Assembly (NCBI GenBank): GCA_900768075.1
Contig: CAAGBN010000069.1
Location: forward strand, 1 to 59,319
From: Clostridia bacterium
Lineage (GTDB): Bacteria; Bacillota; Clostridia; Oscillospirales; Acutalibacteraceae
Reading direction: 5' to 3'
Length of the DNA stretch: 59,319 nt
Both the position numbers and the translations under genes were made by a program. Below the pieces are notes generated by a model, which was not told where the DNA came from, searched no databases, and saw only the letters and a list, made by a program, of their open reading frames with translations. This document shows positions 34,890-41,700 of this stretch, one piece after another. How positions within the stretch are numbered: the first letter of the stretch is position 1; each line of letters starts with the position of its first letter.

Positions 34890-35978
34890 TCAGTCCATAT
34901 AACCTTCTGCAGTGAGAAGCTCAGCAAGAAGAACTGCACCGCCTGCTGCACCTCTGAGAGTGTTGTGTGAAAGGCATACGAACTTATAGTCGTACTGTGA
35001 ATCTTCACGAAGTCTGCCGATTGATACAGCCATACCGTTTTCGAGTGTACGGTTAAGCTTTGTCTGAGGCATATTGTCTTCTGTGAAGTAGTGAAGGAAC
35101 TTCTTGGGAGCTGAGGGAAGTTCTAATTCCTGAGCTCTGCCTGCAAAGCTGTCCCAAACCTTGATGATTTCTTCCTTTGAAGGCTTCTTGCCTTCTTCGA
35201 AGCGCATAAATACTGCACCCATATGACCGTCTGAAACGGGAACTCTGATACACTGAGCAGTGAAAGCAGGTGAAGTTGCGTTTTTGATTACGCCGTCTTC
35301 AACAGTACCCCAAAGCTTAAGAGGCTCCTGTTCACTCTTTTCTTCTTCGCCACCGATGTAGGGGATAACGTTATCGATCATTTCGGGCCAGCTGTCAAAT
35401 GTCTTACCTGCGCCTGAGATAGCCTGATATGTGCAAACAAGAACTTCCTTAATACCGTATTCCTTATCAAGGGGATAAATTGCAGGAACATAGCTCTGAA
35501 GTGAGCAGTTTGACTTAACAGCGATAAAACCTTTCTTTGTACCGAGTCTCTTTCTCTGATCTTCGATAACCTTAATGTGGTCAGCGTTAATCTCGGGCAC
35601 TACCATTGGAACGTCTGCTGTGCCTCTGTGAGCACTGTTGTTTGATACAACAGGACATTCTGCCTTTGCATAAGCTTCTTCAAGAGCTCTGATTTCGTAC
35701 TTTTTCATATCAACTGCGCAGAATACGAAGTCAACCATTGATGCGATTTCATTGATATCTGCAGTTGCATCTTTGATTACAAGGTCTGCAAACTTTTCGG
35801 GCATAGGATCAGCAATTCTCCATCTGTCACCAACAGCCTCTTTGTATGTCTTGCCTGCTGAACGTGAGCTAGCTGCAAGAACAACAACATCATACCAGGG
35901 ATGATCAGCAAGAATAGTTGCAAATCTCTGACCTACCATACCGGTTGCACCGATAATACCAACCTTATACTTTTTCAT
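34890..35978 (-). CDS. asd: aspartate-semialdehyde dehydrogenase
   Basis: 362 residues from ATG 35978 (RBS AGAGGTG); the in-frame upstream start at 36002 is rejected. Reduces aspartyl phosphate with NADPH. Nucleotide motif GATGMVGQRF, catalytic C158 in SNCSLQ, and His in HMGAVFMRFE are visible. The sequence is of the archaeal/fungal-type asd branch, which many Clostridia use, rather than the E. coli branch (inference from the SNCSLQ context and length). First gene of an asd-dapA operon. Confidence 0.93.
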   Translation of the reverse strand: MKKYKVGIIGATGMVGQRFATILADHPWYDVVVLAASSRSAGKTYKEAVGDRWRIADPMPEKFADLVIKDATADINEIASMVDFVFCAVDMKKYEIRALEEAYAKAECPVVSNNSAHRGTADVPMVVPEINADHIKVIEDQRKRLGTKKGFIAVKSNCSLQSYVPAIYPLDKEYGIKEVLVCTYQAISGAGKTFDSWPEMIDNVIPYIGGEEEKSEQEPLKLWGTVEDGVIKNATSPAFTAQCIRVPVSDGHMGAVFMRFEEGKKPSKEEIIKVWDSFAGRAQELELPSAPKKFLHYFTEDNMPQTKLNRTLENGMAVSIGRLREDSQYDYKFVCLSHNTLRGAAGGAVLLAELLTAEGYMD

Positions 35979-36020
35979 TTTAAAACACCTCTTTAAATTC
36001 AATTATTTTGCATAAAACTG

Positions 36021-36049
36021 TTGCTTAATTCAGCATTATGCACTATAAT
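36021..36049 (+). promoter_or_regulatory. putative promoter for queA-tgt
   Basis: TTGCTT (36021-36026), 17-base spacer, perfect TATAAT (36044-36049). The -35 box is weak. Transcription would start near 36056, about 110 bases before queA, and would run across the asd promoter region. Confidence 0.5.
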
Positions 36050-36065
36050 AAAAAATAACTTTTAT

Positions 36066-36094
36066 ATAATATCACTTATTTAGTGATTAGTCAA
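36066..36094 (-). promoter_or_regulatory. asd-dapA promoter with palindrome in the spacer
   Basis: On the minus strand TTGACT (36089-36094) and TATTAT (36066-36071) are 17 bases apart. ATCACT (36071-36076) and AGTGAT (36082-36087) form an inverted repeat around TATTT that fills the spacer, the position of a classical repressor operator. Confidence 0.7.
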
Positions 36095-36164
36095 TTTATA
36101 TTTTCTATTTTTTTCAAGAAAATACGATGTTTTCCTAAATTTTGAAAGGATAAAGATTGAATTA

Positions 36165-37190
36165 ATGAACAAGTCAGATTTTTATTATGATTTACCTGAA
36201 GAATTAATTGCTCAGCACCCTGTTGAGCCGAGAGATTCTTCAAGACTTATGACTGTTGACAGAAGCACAGGTGAAATTGAGCATAAGCATTTTTATGATA
36301 TTCTCGATGAGCTCAGAGACGGCGACTGTCTCATTCTCAATAACACACGAGTTTTACCTGCGCGTCTTTTCGGCATCAAGAAAGATACAGGTGCAAAGGT
36401 TGAATTTTTGCTTCTTACCAACAAAGGCGATGACACCTGGGAATGTATAGTAGGTCCCGGCAAAAGAGCAAAGCCAGGTACACAGTTCAGCTTTGCTGAC
36501 GGACTTCTTGAATGTGAAGTAAAAGAAGTCCTTGACGGTGGTAACAGACTTGTAAAATTCTTCTATGAGGGTAATTTTTATAACGTGCTTGACCAGATCG
36601 GTCAGATGCCCTTGCCTCCGTATATCACAGAAAGACTTGAAAACGGCGAAAGATATCAGACTGTTTATTCTAAAGAGCTTGGCTCTGCAGCTGCACCTAC
36701 AGCGGGTCTTCATTTTACTCAGGAGCTTATGGATAAGCTTCAGGCAAAAGGTGTGAAAATCGGTTATGTTACACTTCACGTTGGTCTCGGTACTTTCAGA
36801 CCCGTAAAAGAAGAGGATATTTCACTTCATCTTATGCATTCTGAGCATTATTGGTTACCGAAAGAAACTGCTGAACTTATTAATGAGACAAAGAAAAACG
36901 GTGGCAGAGTTATTGCTGTCGGTACTACAAGCTGTCGCACTCTCGAATCTGTCGGTACCTTCAAAGGTAAGATTGAAGAGAGTGAGGGCTGGACAGATAT
37001 CTTTATTTATCCCGGCTATGAATTTAAGTGCATTGATGCTTTAATCACAAATTTCCACCTGCCCGAAAGCACTCTGATTATGCTCGTAAGTGCTTTCTGC
37101 GGATATGAAAATACAATGAATTTCTACAAAACTGCCGTTGAAGAAAAGTACAGATTTTTCTCATTCGGTGATGCGGTTTTCCTGAGGTGA
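36165..37190 (+). CDS. queA: S-adenosylmethionine:tRNA ribosyltransferase-isomerase QueA
   Basis: 341 residues; makes epoxyqueuosine in tRNA from preQ1. Family blocks are visible: DFYYDLPEELIAQHP at the start, NNTRVLPARLFG, and GLHFTQELMDKL with HVGLGTFRPVKEED. The GAAAGGA RBS lies 14 bases from the ATG, a longer spacing than most genes here. It runs with tgt, 4 bases downstream. Confidence 0.96.
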   Translation: MNKSDFYYDLPEELIAQHPVEPRDSSRLMTVDRSTGEIEHKHFYDILDELRDGDCLILNNTRVLPARLFGIKKDTGAKVEFLLLTNKGDDTWECIVGPGKRAKPGTQFSFADGLLECEVKEVLDGGNRLVKFFYEGNFYNVLDQIGQMPLPPYITERLENGERYQTVYSKELGSAAAPTAGLHFTQELMDKLQAKGVKIGYVTLHVGLGTFRPVKEEDISLHLMHSEHYWLPKETAELINETKKNGGRVIAVGTTSCRTLESVGTFKGKIEESEGWTDIFIYPGYEFKCIDALITNFHLPESTLIMLVSAFCGYENTMNFYKTAVEEKYRFFSFGDAVFLR

Positions 37191-37194
37191 AGAA

Positions 37195-38334
37195 ATGAAA
37201 TCTAAATTAACTCTTATAAAAACAGAAGGCACTGCAAGACGCTGTGAGTTTGAAACTGTCCACGGTACAGTTCAGACTCCTGCATTTATGAATGTTGCCA
37301 CCTGCGGTGCGATTAAAGGAGCTCTATCAGCTATTGACCTTAAAGATATAAAGTGTCAGATTATGCTCAGCAATACCTACCATCTTCATGTAAGACCCGG
37401 TGACGAGCTTGTGAAGGAAATGGGCGGTCTTCACGAGTTTACCCGTTGGCAGGGACCTATTCTTACAGACAGTGGCGGATTTCAGGTTTTCTCTCTTGCT
37501 AAGCTTCGTAAGATAAAGGAAGAGGGCGTAACCTTCAATTCACATATTGACGGCAAAAAGATCTTTATGGGTCCCGAGGAGAGTATGCAGATTCAGTCAA
37601 ACCTTGGCTCAACAATAGCTATGGCTTTTGACGAATGTGTTGAAAATCCAGCAAAATATCAGTATGCTAAGGAGTCCTGTAAGCGTACTGTAAGATGGCT
37701 TGAGCGTTGTAAGGCTGAAATGGACAGACTCAACTCACTTCCTGATACTATAAATAATAAACAGCTTCTTTTTGGTATAAATCAGGGCTGCACATTCGAG
37801 GATCTTCGTATTGAGAATATGAAGGAAATCGCTGCACTTGACCTTGACGGATATGCAATCGGTGGTCTTGCAGTAGGTGAGCCCAAAGAAGATATGTACC
37901 GAGTAATTTCAGCTGTTGAGCCCTATATGCCTAAGGATAAAATCCGTTACCTTATGGGTGTCGGCACCCCTGGAAACATTATCGAGGGTGTATACAGGGG
38001 AGTAGATATCTTTGACTGTGTTATGCCTTCAAGAAATGCACGTCACGGCCATCTCAACACCTGGAACGGTATTATCAACATCAACAACAAGAAGTACGAA
38101 AAGGATAATCTTCCCATTGATCCCGAATGTGATTGTCCTACCTGCCGTAACTTCTCACGCTCATATATCAGACACCTTTTCAAAGCAAAAGAGATGCTTG
38201 CAATGAGACTTTGTGTAATGCACAACCTTTATTTCTATAACACACTTATGGAAAAAATCAGAGAAGCACTTGATAACGGCACTTATCAGGAATTCCACGA
38301 TAAATATGTTGATTTGCTCGATACACGTATATGA
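37195..38334 (+). CDS. tgt: queuine/preQ1 tRNA-guanine transglycosylase
   Basis: 379 residues; swaps guanine-34 for preQ1 in GUN-anticodon tRNAs, the step before QueA. Catalytic regions include DSGGFQVFSL, VGTPGNIIEGV, and DCVMPSRNARHG; the zinc site is C-x-C-x2-C...H (CDCPTCRNFSRSYIRH). RBS GAGGTGAAG overlaps the queA stop. Confidence 0.97.
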   Translation: MKSKLTLIKTEGTARRCEFETVHGTVQTPAFMNVATCGAIKGALSAIDLKDIKCQIMLSNTYHLHVRPGDELVKEMGGLHEFTRWQGPILTDSGGFQVFSLAKLRKIKEEGVTFNSHIDGKKIFMGPEESMQIQSNLGSTIAMAFDECVENPAKYQYAKESCKRTVRWLERCKAEMDRLNSLPDTINNKQLLFGINQGCTFEDLRIENMKEIAALDLDGYAIGGLAVGEPKEDMYRVISAVEPYMPKDKIRYLMGVGTPGNIIEGVYRGVDIFDCVMPSRNARHGHLNTWNGIININNKKYEKDNLPIDPECDCPTCRNFSRSYIRHLFKAKEMLAMRLCVMHNLYFYNTLMEKIREALDNGTYQEFHDKYVDLLDTRI

Positions 38335-38361
38335 AAAAAATGTAAAGTTTTTGAATAATGC

Positions 38362-38391
38362 TTGATATTATTATCAGGTATCTGCTATAAT
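38362..38391 (+). promoter_or_regulatory. sigma-A promoter for yajC
   Basis: TTGATA (38362-38367), 18-base spacer, TGC extended element and TATAAT (38386-38391). It lies in the 91-base gap after tgt. Confidence 0.78.
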
Positions 38392-38425
38392 ATCTGACAG
38401 TATTTTACTAAGGAGGAAAAGTAAT

Positions 38426-38818
38426 ATGTACTTTTTAACAGAAGGCACTGCAGCTGCAGGCAGCAACACTTCAATGATCTTTATGCTTATCGGTATGTTT
38501 GCACTTATGTATTTCATGATGATCCGTCCTCAGAAGAAGAGACAGAAGGAAGAGCAGGAAATGCGTAATGCTGTTGAGGTTGGCGACGAAATCACAACTA
38601 TCGGCGGTATCTGCGGTAAGGTTGTTATCGTTAAAGAACAGCACCTTATCATCGAAACAGGCGCAGACAGAACAAGAATGCAGATTACTCGTTGGGCTGT
38701 TCAGCAGAACGTAACAGCTACTGAAAGAGTTAAGGCTGAAAGAGAAGCTGCAAAGGCTGCTGCTGAAAAAGCCAAGGCTGAAAAGAAAGCTGCTAAAGGC
38801 AAGAAAGACGCTGAATAA
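38426..38818 (+). CDS. yajC: Sec translocon accessory protein YajC
   Basis: 130 residues. One membrane helix (about residues 13-33, ending in YFMMIRPQKKRQKEEQ, the family hallmark), the cytoplasmic GDEITTIGGICGKVV block, and a lysine/alanine-rich helical tail. It joins SecDF at the translocon. Next to tgt, as in most bacteria, but secDF are not here. Confidence 0.94.
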   Translation: MYFLTEGTAAAGSNTSMIFMLIGMFALMYFMMIRPQKKRQKEEQEMRNAVEVGDEITTIGGICGKVVIVKEQHLIIETGADRTRMQITRWAVQQNVTATERVKAEREAAKAAAEKAKAEKKAAKGKKDAE

Positions 38819-38834
38819 TCAGTAATAACAAAAC

Positions 38835-38880
38835 AAGGTCTCTCATATTCATTTAACAGATGAATTATGGGAGACTTTTT
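38835..38880 (+). terminator. intrinsic terminator after yajC, overlapping the next RBS
   Basis: A 15-bp stem with one bulged base (38838-38852 with 38860-38875) and a 7-base loop, followed by TTTTT. Its 3' arm holds GGGAGA, the only RBS for the next gene (ATG 38884). Confidence 0.85.
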
Positions 38881-38883
38881 ATT

Positions 38884-39297
38884 ATGAAAAAAATTAAGCA
38901 AAGAAAACCAAATACAGCAAAACGTGAGGCTGATAATCTTAATGATTTTCTGAAAATTCAGTTATTTGCTGTGATTATCTATGCGGTTTTGTTTTTAACA
39001 GGTACATTTTTAGCCTTGACTGCAGATTTATCATCAGGATATGACTATATTTTTTCGCTTATTATTTTTGCAATCAGCAGCTTTGCAGTCGGCTTTTTTT
39101 CTGGTATAAAAATCAGAAAAAACGGTCTTGTTATCGGTGTAGTTTACACCATGCCGATGAATATTATAATTTCGCTGATTTCCCTGATTTTAAACGATTT
39201 TACGGTTGGTATCAGCTTACCTTTAACTTTGATTTTACTCTGTTTGTCAGGCGCTGTAGGCGGTATTTTCGCAGTTAATAAACGAATCAGAAGATAA
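38884..39297 (+). CDS. TIGR04086-type small membrane protein
   Basis: 137 residues with four membrane segments and a basic start. The pattern and the neighbourhood (right after yajC) fit the clostridial TIGR04086 family of unknown function. ATG 38884 is chosen; the in-frame ATG at 38860 falls inside the terminator stem and lacks an RBS. The following TTG-started gene is 12 bases downstream. Confidence 0.72.
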   Translation: MKKIKQRKPNTAKREADNLNDFLKIQLFAVIIYAVLFLTGTFLALTADLSSGYDYIFSLIIFAISSFAVGFFSGIKIRKNGLVIGVVYTMPMNIIISLISLILNDFTVGISLPLTLILLCLSGAVGGIFAVNKRIRR

Positions 39298-39309
39298 GGG
39301 GAGTACGCT

Positions 39310-39936
39310 TTGAAAATTAATGCCGTAATATCAAAACCAAACCTGAAATTTGACTTATCAGGCAAAATTGCCGTATTTTCAGCTGTTATAATTGCAGTTG
39401 GTATTATTTCGGGTGCAGTGATTTATTCCGTCGCTGAAAATGAAGTGATCGACTCACTTTGCAGTTATTTTTTATCATTTGTCACTGACTTTACAAATAA
39501 AAACAAGCCCGAGATTATTTCGGGCCTGATTTTTTCAAATTTTCCTTATTTACTTTTGATGCTGATTTTCGGCACAAACGTCGTCGGTACTATCGGTGCC
39601 GTTGCCTTGACATTTGCGAAATCAATGGGCTTGGGGGTACTTTTTACATACATTTATGATTCATTTGCATTAAAGGGTGTAGAGTATTGCCTGCTGATAT
39701 TATTACCCGGCAAATTCATTATGATTTTTGCTATGATTTTACTTATGCAAAGCTGTCTGATAACCTCGAATGATATAAGAAAATGTATTTCCGCAGCAGA
39801 GAATAGGGTAGTGCCTCTCCATAAATTTGCTCTAAGATCGCTAATTATTACATCATTATTTCTGGTTTCATCTGTTGTTGATTATCTTACACTGACGAGC
39901 TTTTCGTCACTTTTTAACTTTAATCAGCAGATTTAA
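39310..39936 (+). CDS. SpoIIM-like membrane protein
   Basis: 208 residues, four to five membrane segments, starting at TTG behind AAGGGGAG. The middle block (NFPYLLLMLIFGTNVVGTIGA, then LLPGKFIMIFA) resembles stage II sporulation protein M / DUF95 proteins, in which SpoIIM joins SpoIID and SpoIIP in engulfment. The N-terminal 20 residues are short of what SpoIIM usually has. A spore role is likely but not certain. Its 3' end overlaps the convergent recombinase gene by 17 bases. Confidence 0.65.
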   Translation: MKINAVISKPNLKFDLSGKIAVFSAVIIAVGIISGAVIYSVAENEVIDSLCSYFLSFVTDFTNKNKPEIISGLIFSNFPYLLLMLIFGTNVVGTIGAVALTFAKSMGLGVLFTYIYDSFALKGVEYCLLILLPGKFIMIFAMILLMQSCLITSNDIRKCISAAENRVVPLHKFALRSLIITSLFLVSSVVDYLTLTSFSSLFNFNQQI

Positions 39937-40909
39937 TTGTACTGAGAGGATTTTTCTTTGCGGCATCTCTTAGCTGTTTGTTTTCAAGATGCGTGTATAT
40001 TTCAGTTGTTGATAACTGCTCATGGCCGAGCATGTCCTTAAGAATCAATACATCAACTTCACCGTGCTGATACATAAGCGTAGCCGCAGTGTGTCTTAAT
40101 TTATGCACTGAATAATGCTGACCGCTAAGACCTATTTCCTCGAGGTAATGATAAACCATAAGCTGTACTGCCTGACGGCCGATACGCTTGTTGAGTCTGC
40201 TTATAAACAAAGCCTTTCTATCGTCGCCCTTTAATGAGCCGGCAGGTCTTACATACAGATATTTTTTTAGAGCAGAAATACAGGCATCGTTAAGATAAAC
40301 AATTCTCTGTTTACTTCCTTTACCGGTGACAATCATTGTTTCATTTTCAAAGTTAATATCGTTTACATTAAGACCGCAAAGCTCGGCAAGTCTGAGTCCG
40401 CAGTTTAAAAAGAGTGTGAGAATGCAGTAATCACGCTCTTTATTTTCGCCCTTAACGCTTTCTAAAATGGCAAGGCTCTGTTCTAATGTAAGATATTTAG
40501 GTAATGCTTTTTTGGGCGGAGCAACCTGTAACTGAGCTGCTGGATTGTGGTCGATATAGTTCATTTTTTCTGATATATACTTGAAAAAACCTCTAATTGA
40601 TGAGGCTTTTCTTGCTCTTGTTTTAGTAGAATTTGAACGGTCAGAACTACAAAATATTAAGAAATTATTAATATCCTTAAGAGTGATTTTGCTGAGATAT
40701 TTAATATCTATATGGCTTAGGTCGAAAATTTTTCTGTCTTGACCGGAGGACAGGGTAGTATCAAAATTTTCCATATAACAAAAGAAAAGATACAAATCTG
40801 TTATATATTGATTTACAGTTGCTTCTGAACGCGCTTTTACAATCAGAAGCTCACTTATATATTCGTCAACTGTTGGCGGTAAAAATTTTCTGTCAATTAC
40901 ACTAAGCAT
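39920..40909 (-). CDS. Xer-type tyrosine recombinase
   Basis: 329 residues from ATG 40909 (RBS GAGGTG). N-terminal SAM-like DNA-binding domain (about 10-125) and C-terminal catalytic domain with the full set R173 (GLRLAEL), K197 (TGKGSKQR), H269-x-x-R272 (HKLRHT), H296 (LGHEQLS) and nucleophile Y305 (TEIYTH). Length and motifs fit XerC/XerD rather than a phage integrase with an extra arm-binding domain. No excisionase, phage or transfer genes are nearby, so a housekeeping chromosome-dimer role is likely. Its promoter is embedded in a palindromic motif family (see 40953-41002), hinting at self-regulation. Confidence 0.87.
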   Translation of the reverse strand: MLSVIDRKFLPPTVDEYISELLIVKARSEATVNQYITDLYLFFCYMENFDTTLSSGQDRKIFDLSHIDIKYLSKITLKDINNFLIFCSSDRSNSTKTRARKASSIRGFFKYISEKMNYIDHNPAAQLQVAPPKKALPKYLTLEQSLAILESVKGENKERDYCILTLFLNCGLRLAELCGLNVNDINFENETMIVTGKGSKQRIVYLNDACISALKKYLYVRPAGSLKGDDRKALFISRLNKRIGRQAVQLMVYHYLEEIGLSGQHYSVHKLRHTAATLMYQHGEVDVLILKDMLGHEQLSTTEIYTHLENKQLRDAAKKNPLSTIKSAD

Positions 40910-40952
40910 ATAATTCACCTCAAATCTGAATTTAGAATTCAACTACATTTAT

Positions 40953-40981
40953 ACTATACAAAAATTTTATTAAAAAGTCAA
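40953..40981 (-). promoter_or_regulatory. xer promoter
   Basis: On the minus strand TTGACT (40976-40981), 17-base spacer, TATAGT (40953-40958). The -10 box is part of ACTATACAAAA, one arm of a perfect 11-bp inverted repeat whose other arm is TTTTGTATAGT at 40992-41002, upstream of the -35. Confidence 0.7.
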
Positions 40982-41002
40982 TATAAAATTATTTTGTATA
41001 GT
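40953..41002. repeat. 11-bp perfect inverted repeat flanking the xer promoter
   Basis: ACTATACAAAA (40953-40963) and TTTTGTATAGT (40992-41002) are exact reverse complements with 28 bases between. The arms frame the -35/-10 region of xer, as operator half-sites or recombinase arms would. Confidence 0.75.
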
Positions 41003-41111
41003 TATTGAAAAGTTTCTTTAAATTCTGTTGAAATTTCTAATATACAAAATATTATGATAAATATTTAATAAAATTGAATTTTATTTAGTTAATCGTATTT
41101 TTCGTGAAATA

Positions 41112-41530
41112 ATCCATTTAATAGAAATTATTTAAATGATGAATGTATCGTTTTGAAAAAATCCATCAAATGACATTTTTATAAAAAATCAGCTGTTTTA
41201 TAGATTAGAAGCAATTATGGCAGATTATAAGTAATCCACACTATAAATATTCAAAATTCACTCTACATAGCAAATTAACCGTTTGATAATTTTTATTTAA
41301 ATGCACAGGTCATTTATAAAATTTCCATCAAACGGTGAAAATTTAAAACCACAATCGTATAAACATATAAATGAATTTTAACTGATAAAATCCATTAACT
41401 TCATTTAATTTAGTCAATGGTTGCTAATTTAGAATGATCTGTTTGATAATATCAAGTTAAATAAAAATCATAGAAACGTTATTTAAATATATAATCGATT
41501 GTTGTCTGTAATAACGGTCATTTATATAAT
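41112..41530. repeat. diverged short repeats in the AT-rich region
   Basis: GTTTGATAAT occurs at 41281 and 41441; CCATCAAA plus Y-G at 41163 and 41325; GGTCATTTATA-A/T-AAT at 41308 and 41516; TTATTTAAAT at about 41128, 41293 and 41480. Copies are about 160-210 bases apart, which suggests a decayed tandem repeat, though AT-rich sequence yields some chance matches. Confidence 0.45.
41278..41336. repeat. 59-base imperfect palindrome
   Basis: ACCGTTTGAT (41278-41287) and ATCAAACGGT (41327-41336) are perfect 10-bp inverted arms. Inside, AATTTTTATTTAAATG and CATTTATAAAATTTCC pair imperfectly around a CACAGGT centre, so nearly the whole 59 bases can fold. Confidence 0.7.
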
Positions 41531-41575
41531 ACCGACATATAAGCATTATTTCTGCATTAACCACTCACCTTAAAC

Positions 41576-41597
41576 ATACAAAATATTAATTTTGTAT
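41576..41597. promoter_or_regulatory. 22-base palindrome upstream of the ABC-F gene
   Basis: ATACAAAAT (41576-41584) and ATTTTGTAT (41589-41597) flank ATTA. The right half continues as ATTTTGTATAGTT, identical over 13 bases to 40991-41003 by the xer promoter. Likely a protein-binding site shared by both ends of the region. Confidence 0.6.
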
Positions 41598-41641
41598 AGT
41601 TGATAATATAAATTATCGAATAATAATTATTCGCTCGCCTG

Positions 41642-41670
41642 TTGTAAATTTCAAAAAAATATGATAAAAT
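41642..41670 (+). promoter_or_regulatory. sigma-A promoter for the ABC-F gene
   Basis: TTGTAA (41642-41647), 17-base spacer, TGA extended element and TAAAAT (41665-41670). The leader to the ATG is only about 25 bases, so there is no room for the antibiotic-sensing attenuator that many resistance ABC-F genes have. Confidence 0.72.
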
Positions 41671-41700
41671 GTACGAAGTTTTAAGCAAAGGAAAGTTATT

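Larger units (their letters stand above)
40943..41700. other. 758-base AT-rich non-coding region between xer and ABC-F genes
   Basis: No reading frame with an RBS is found on either strand. The base composition is far richer in A/T than the genes around it. It holds the xer promoter at the left end, the ABC-F promoter at the right end, five copies of an ATACAAAA motif, a long imperfect palindrome (41278-41336) and diverged short repeats. The middle 500 bases have no assigned role. Confidence 0.8.

Noticed and set aside
36003..36164. Lysine riboswitch upstream of asd-dapA
   Set aside because: The gap is only about 185 bases to the asd start and the promoter takes its far end, so the leader is too short for the ~170-base aptamer; no matching motifs are seen.
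39920..40909. Xer-type gene as a sign of a prophage or integrative element
   Set aside because: No phage, relaxase, excisionase or cargo genes are near, neighbours are core genes, and the protein has Xer length.
41439..41467. Candidate dif site (right half resembles a XerD arm)
   Set aside because: Nine of eleven positions fit on one side only; the other half does not match, so it is left as part of the general repeat region.
41665..41700. Antibiotic-sensing attenuator leader for the ABC-F gene
   Set aside because: The predicted leader is about 25 bases, too short for a leader peptide and alternative hairpins.
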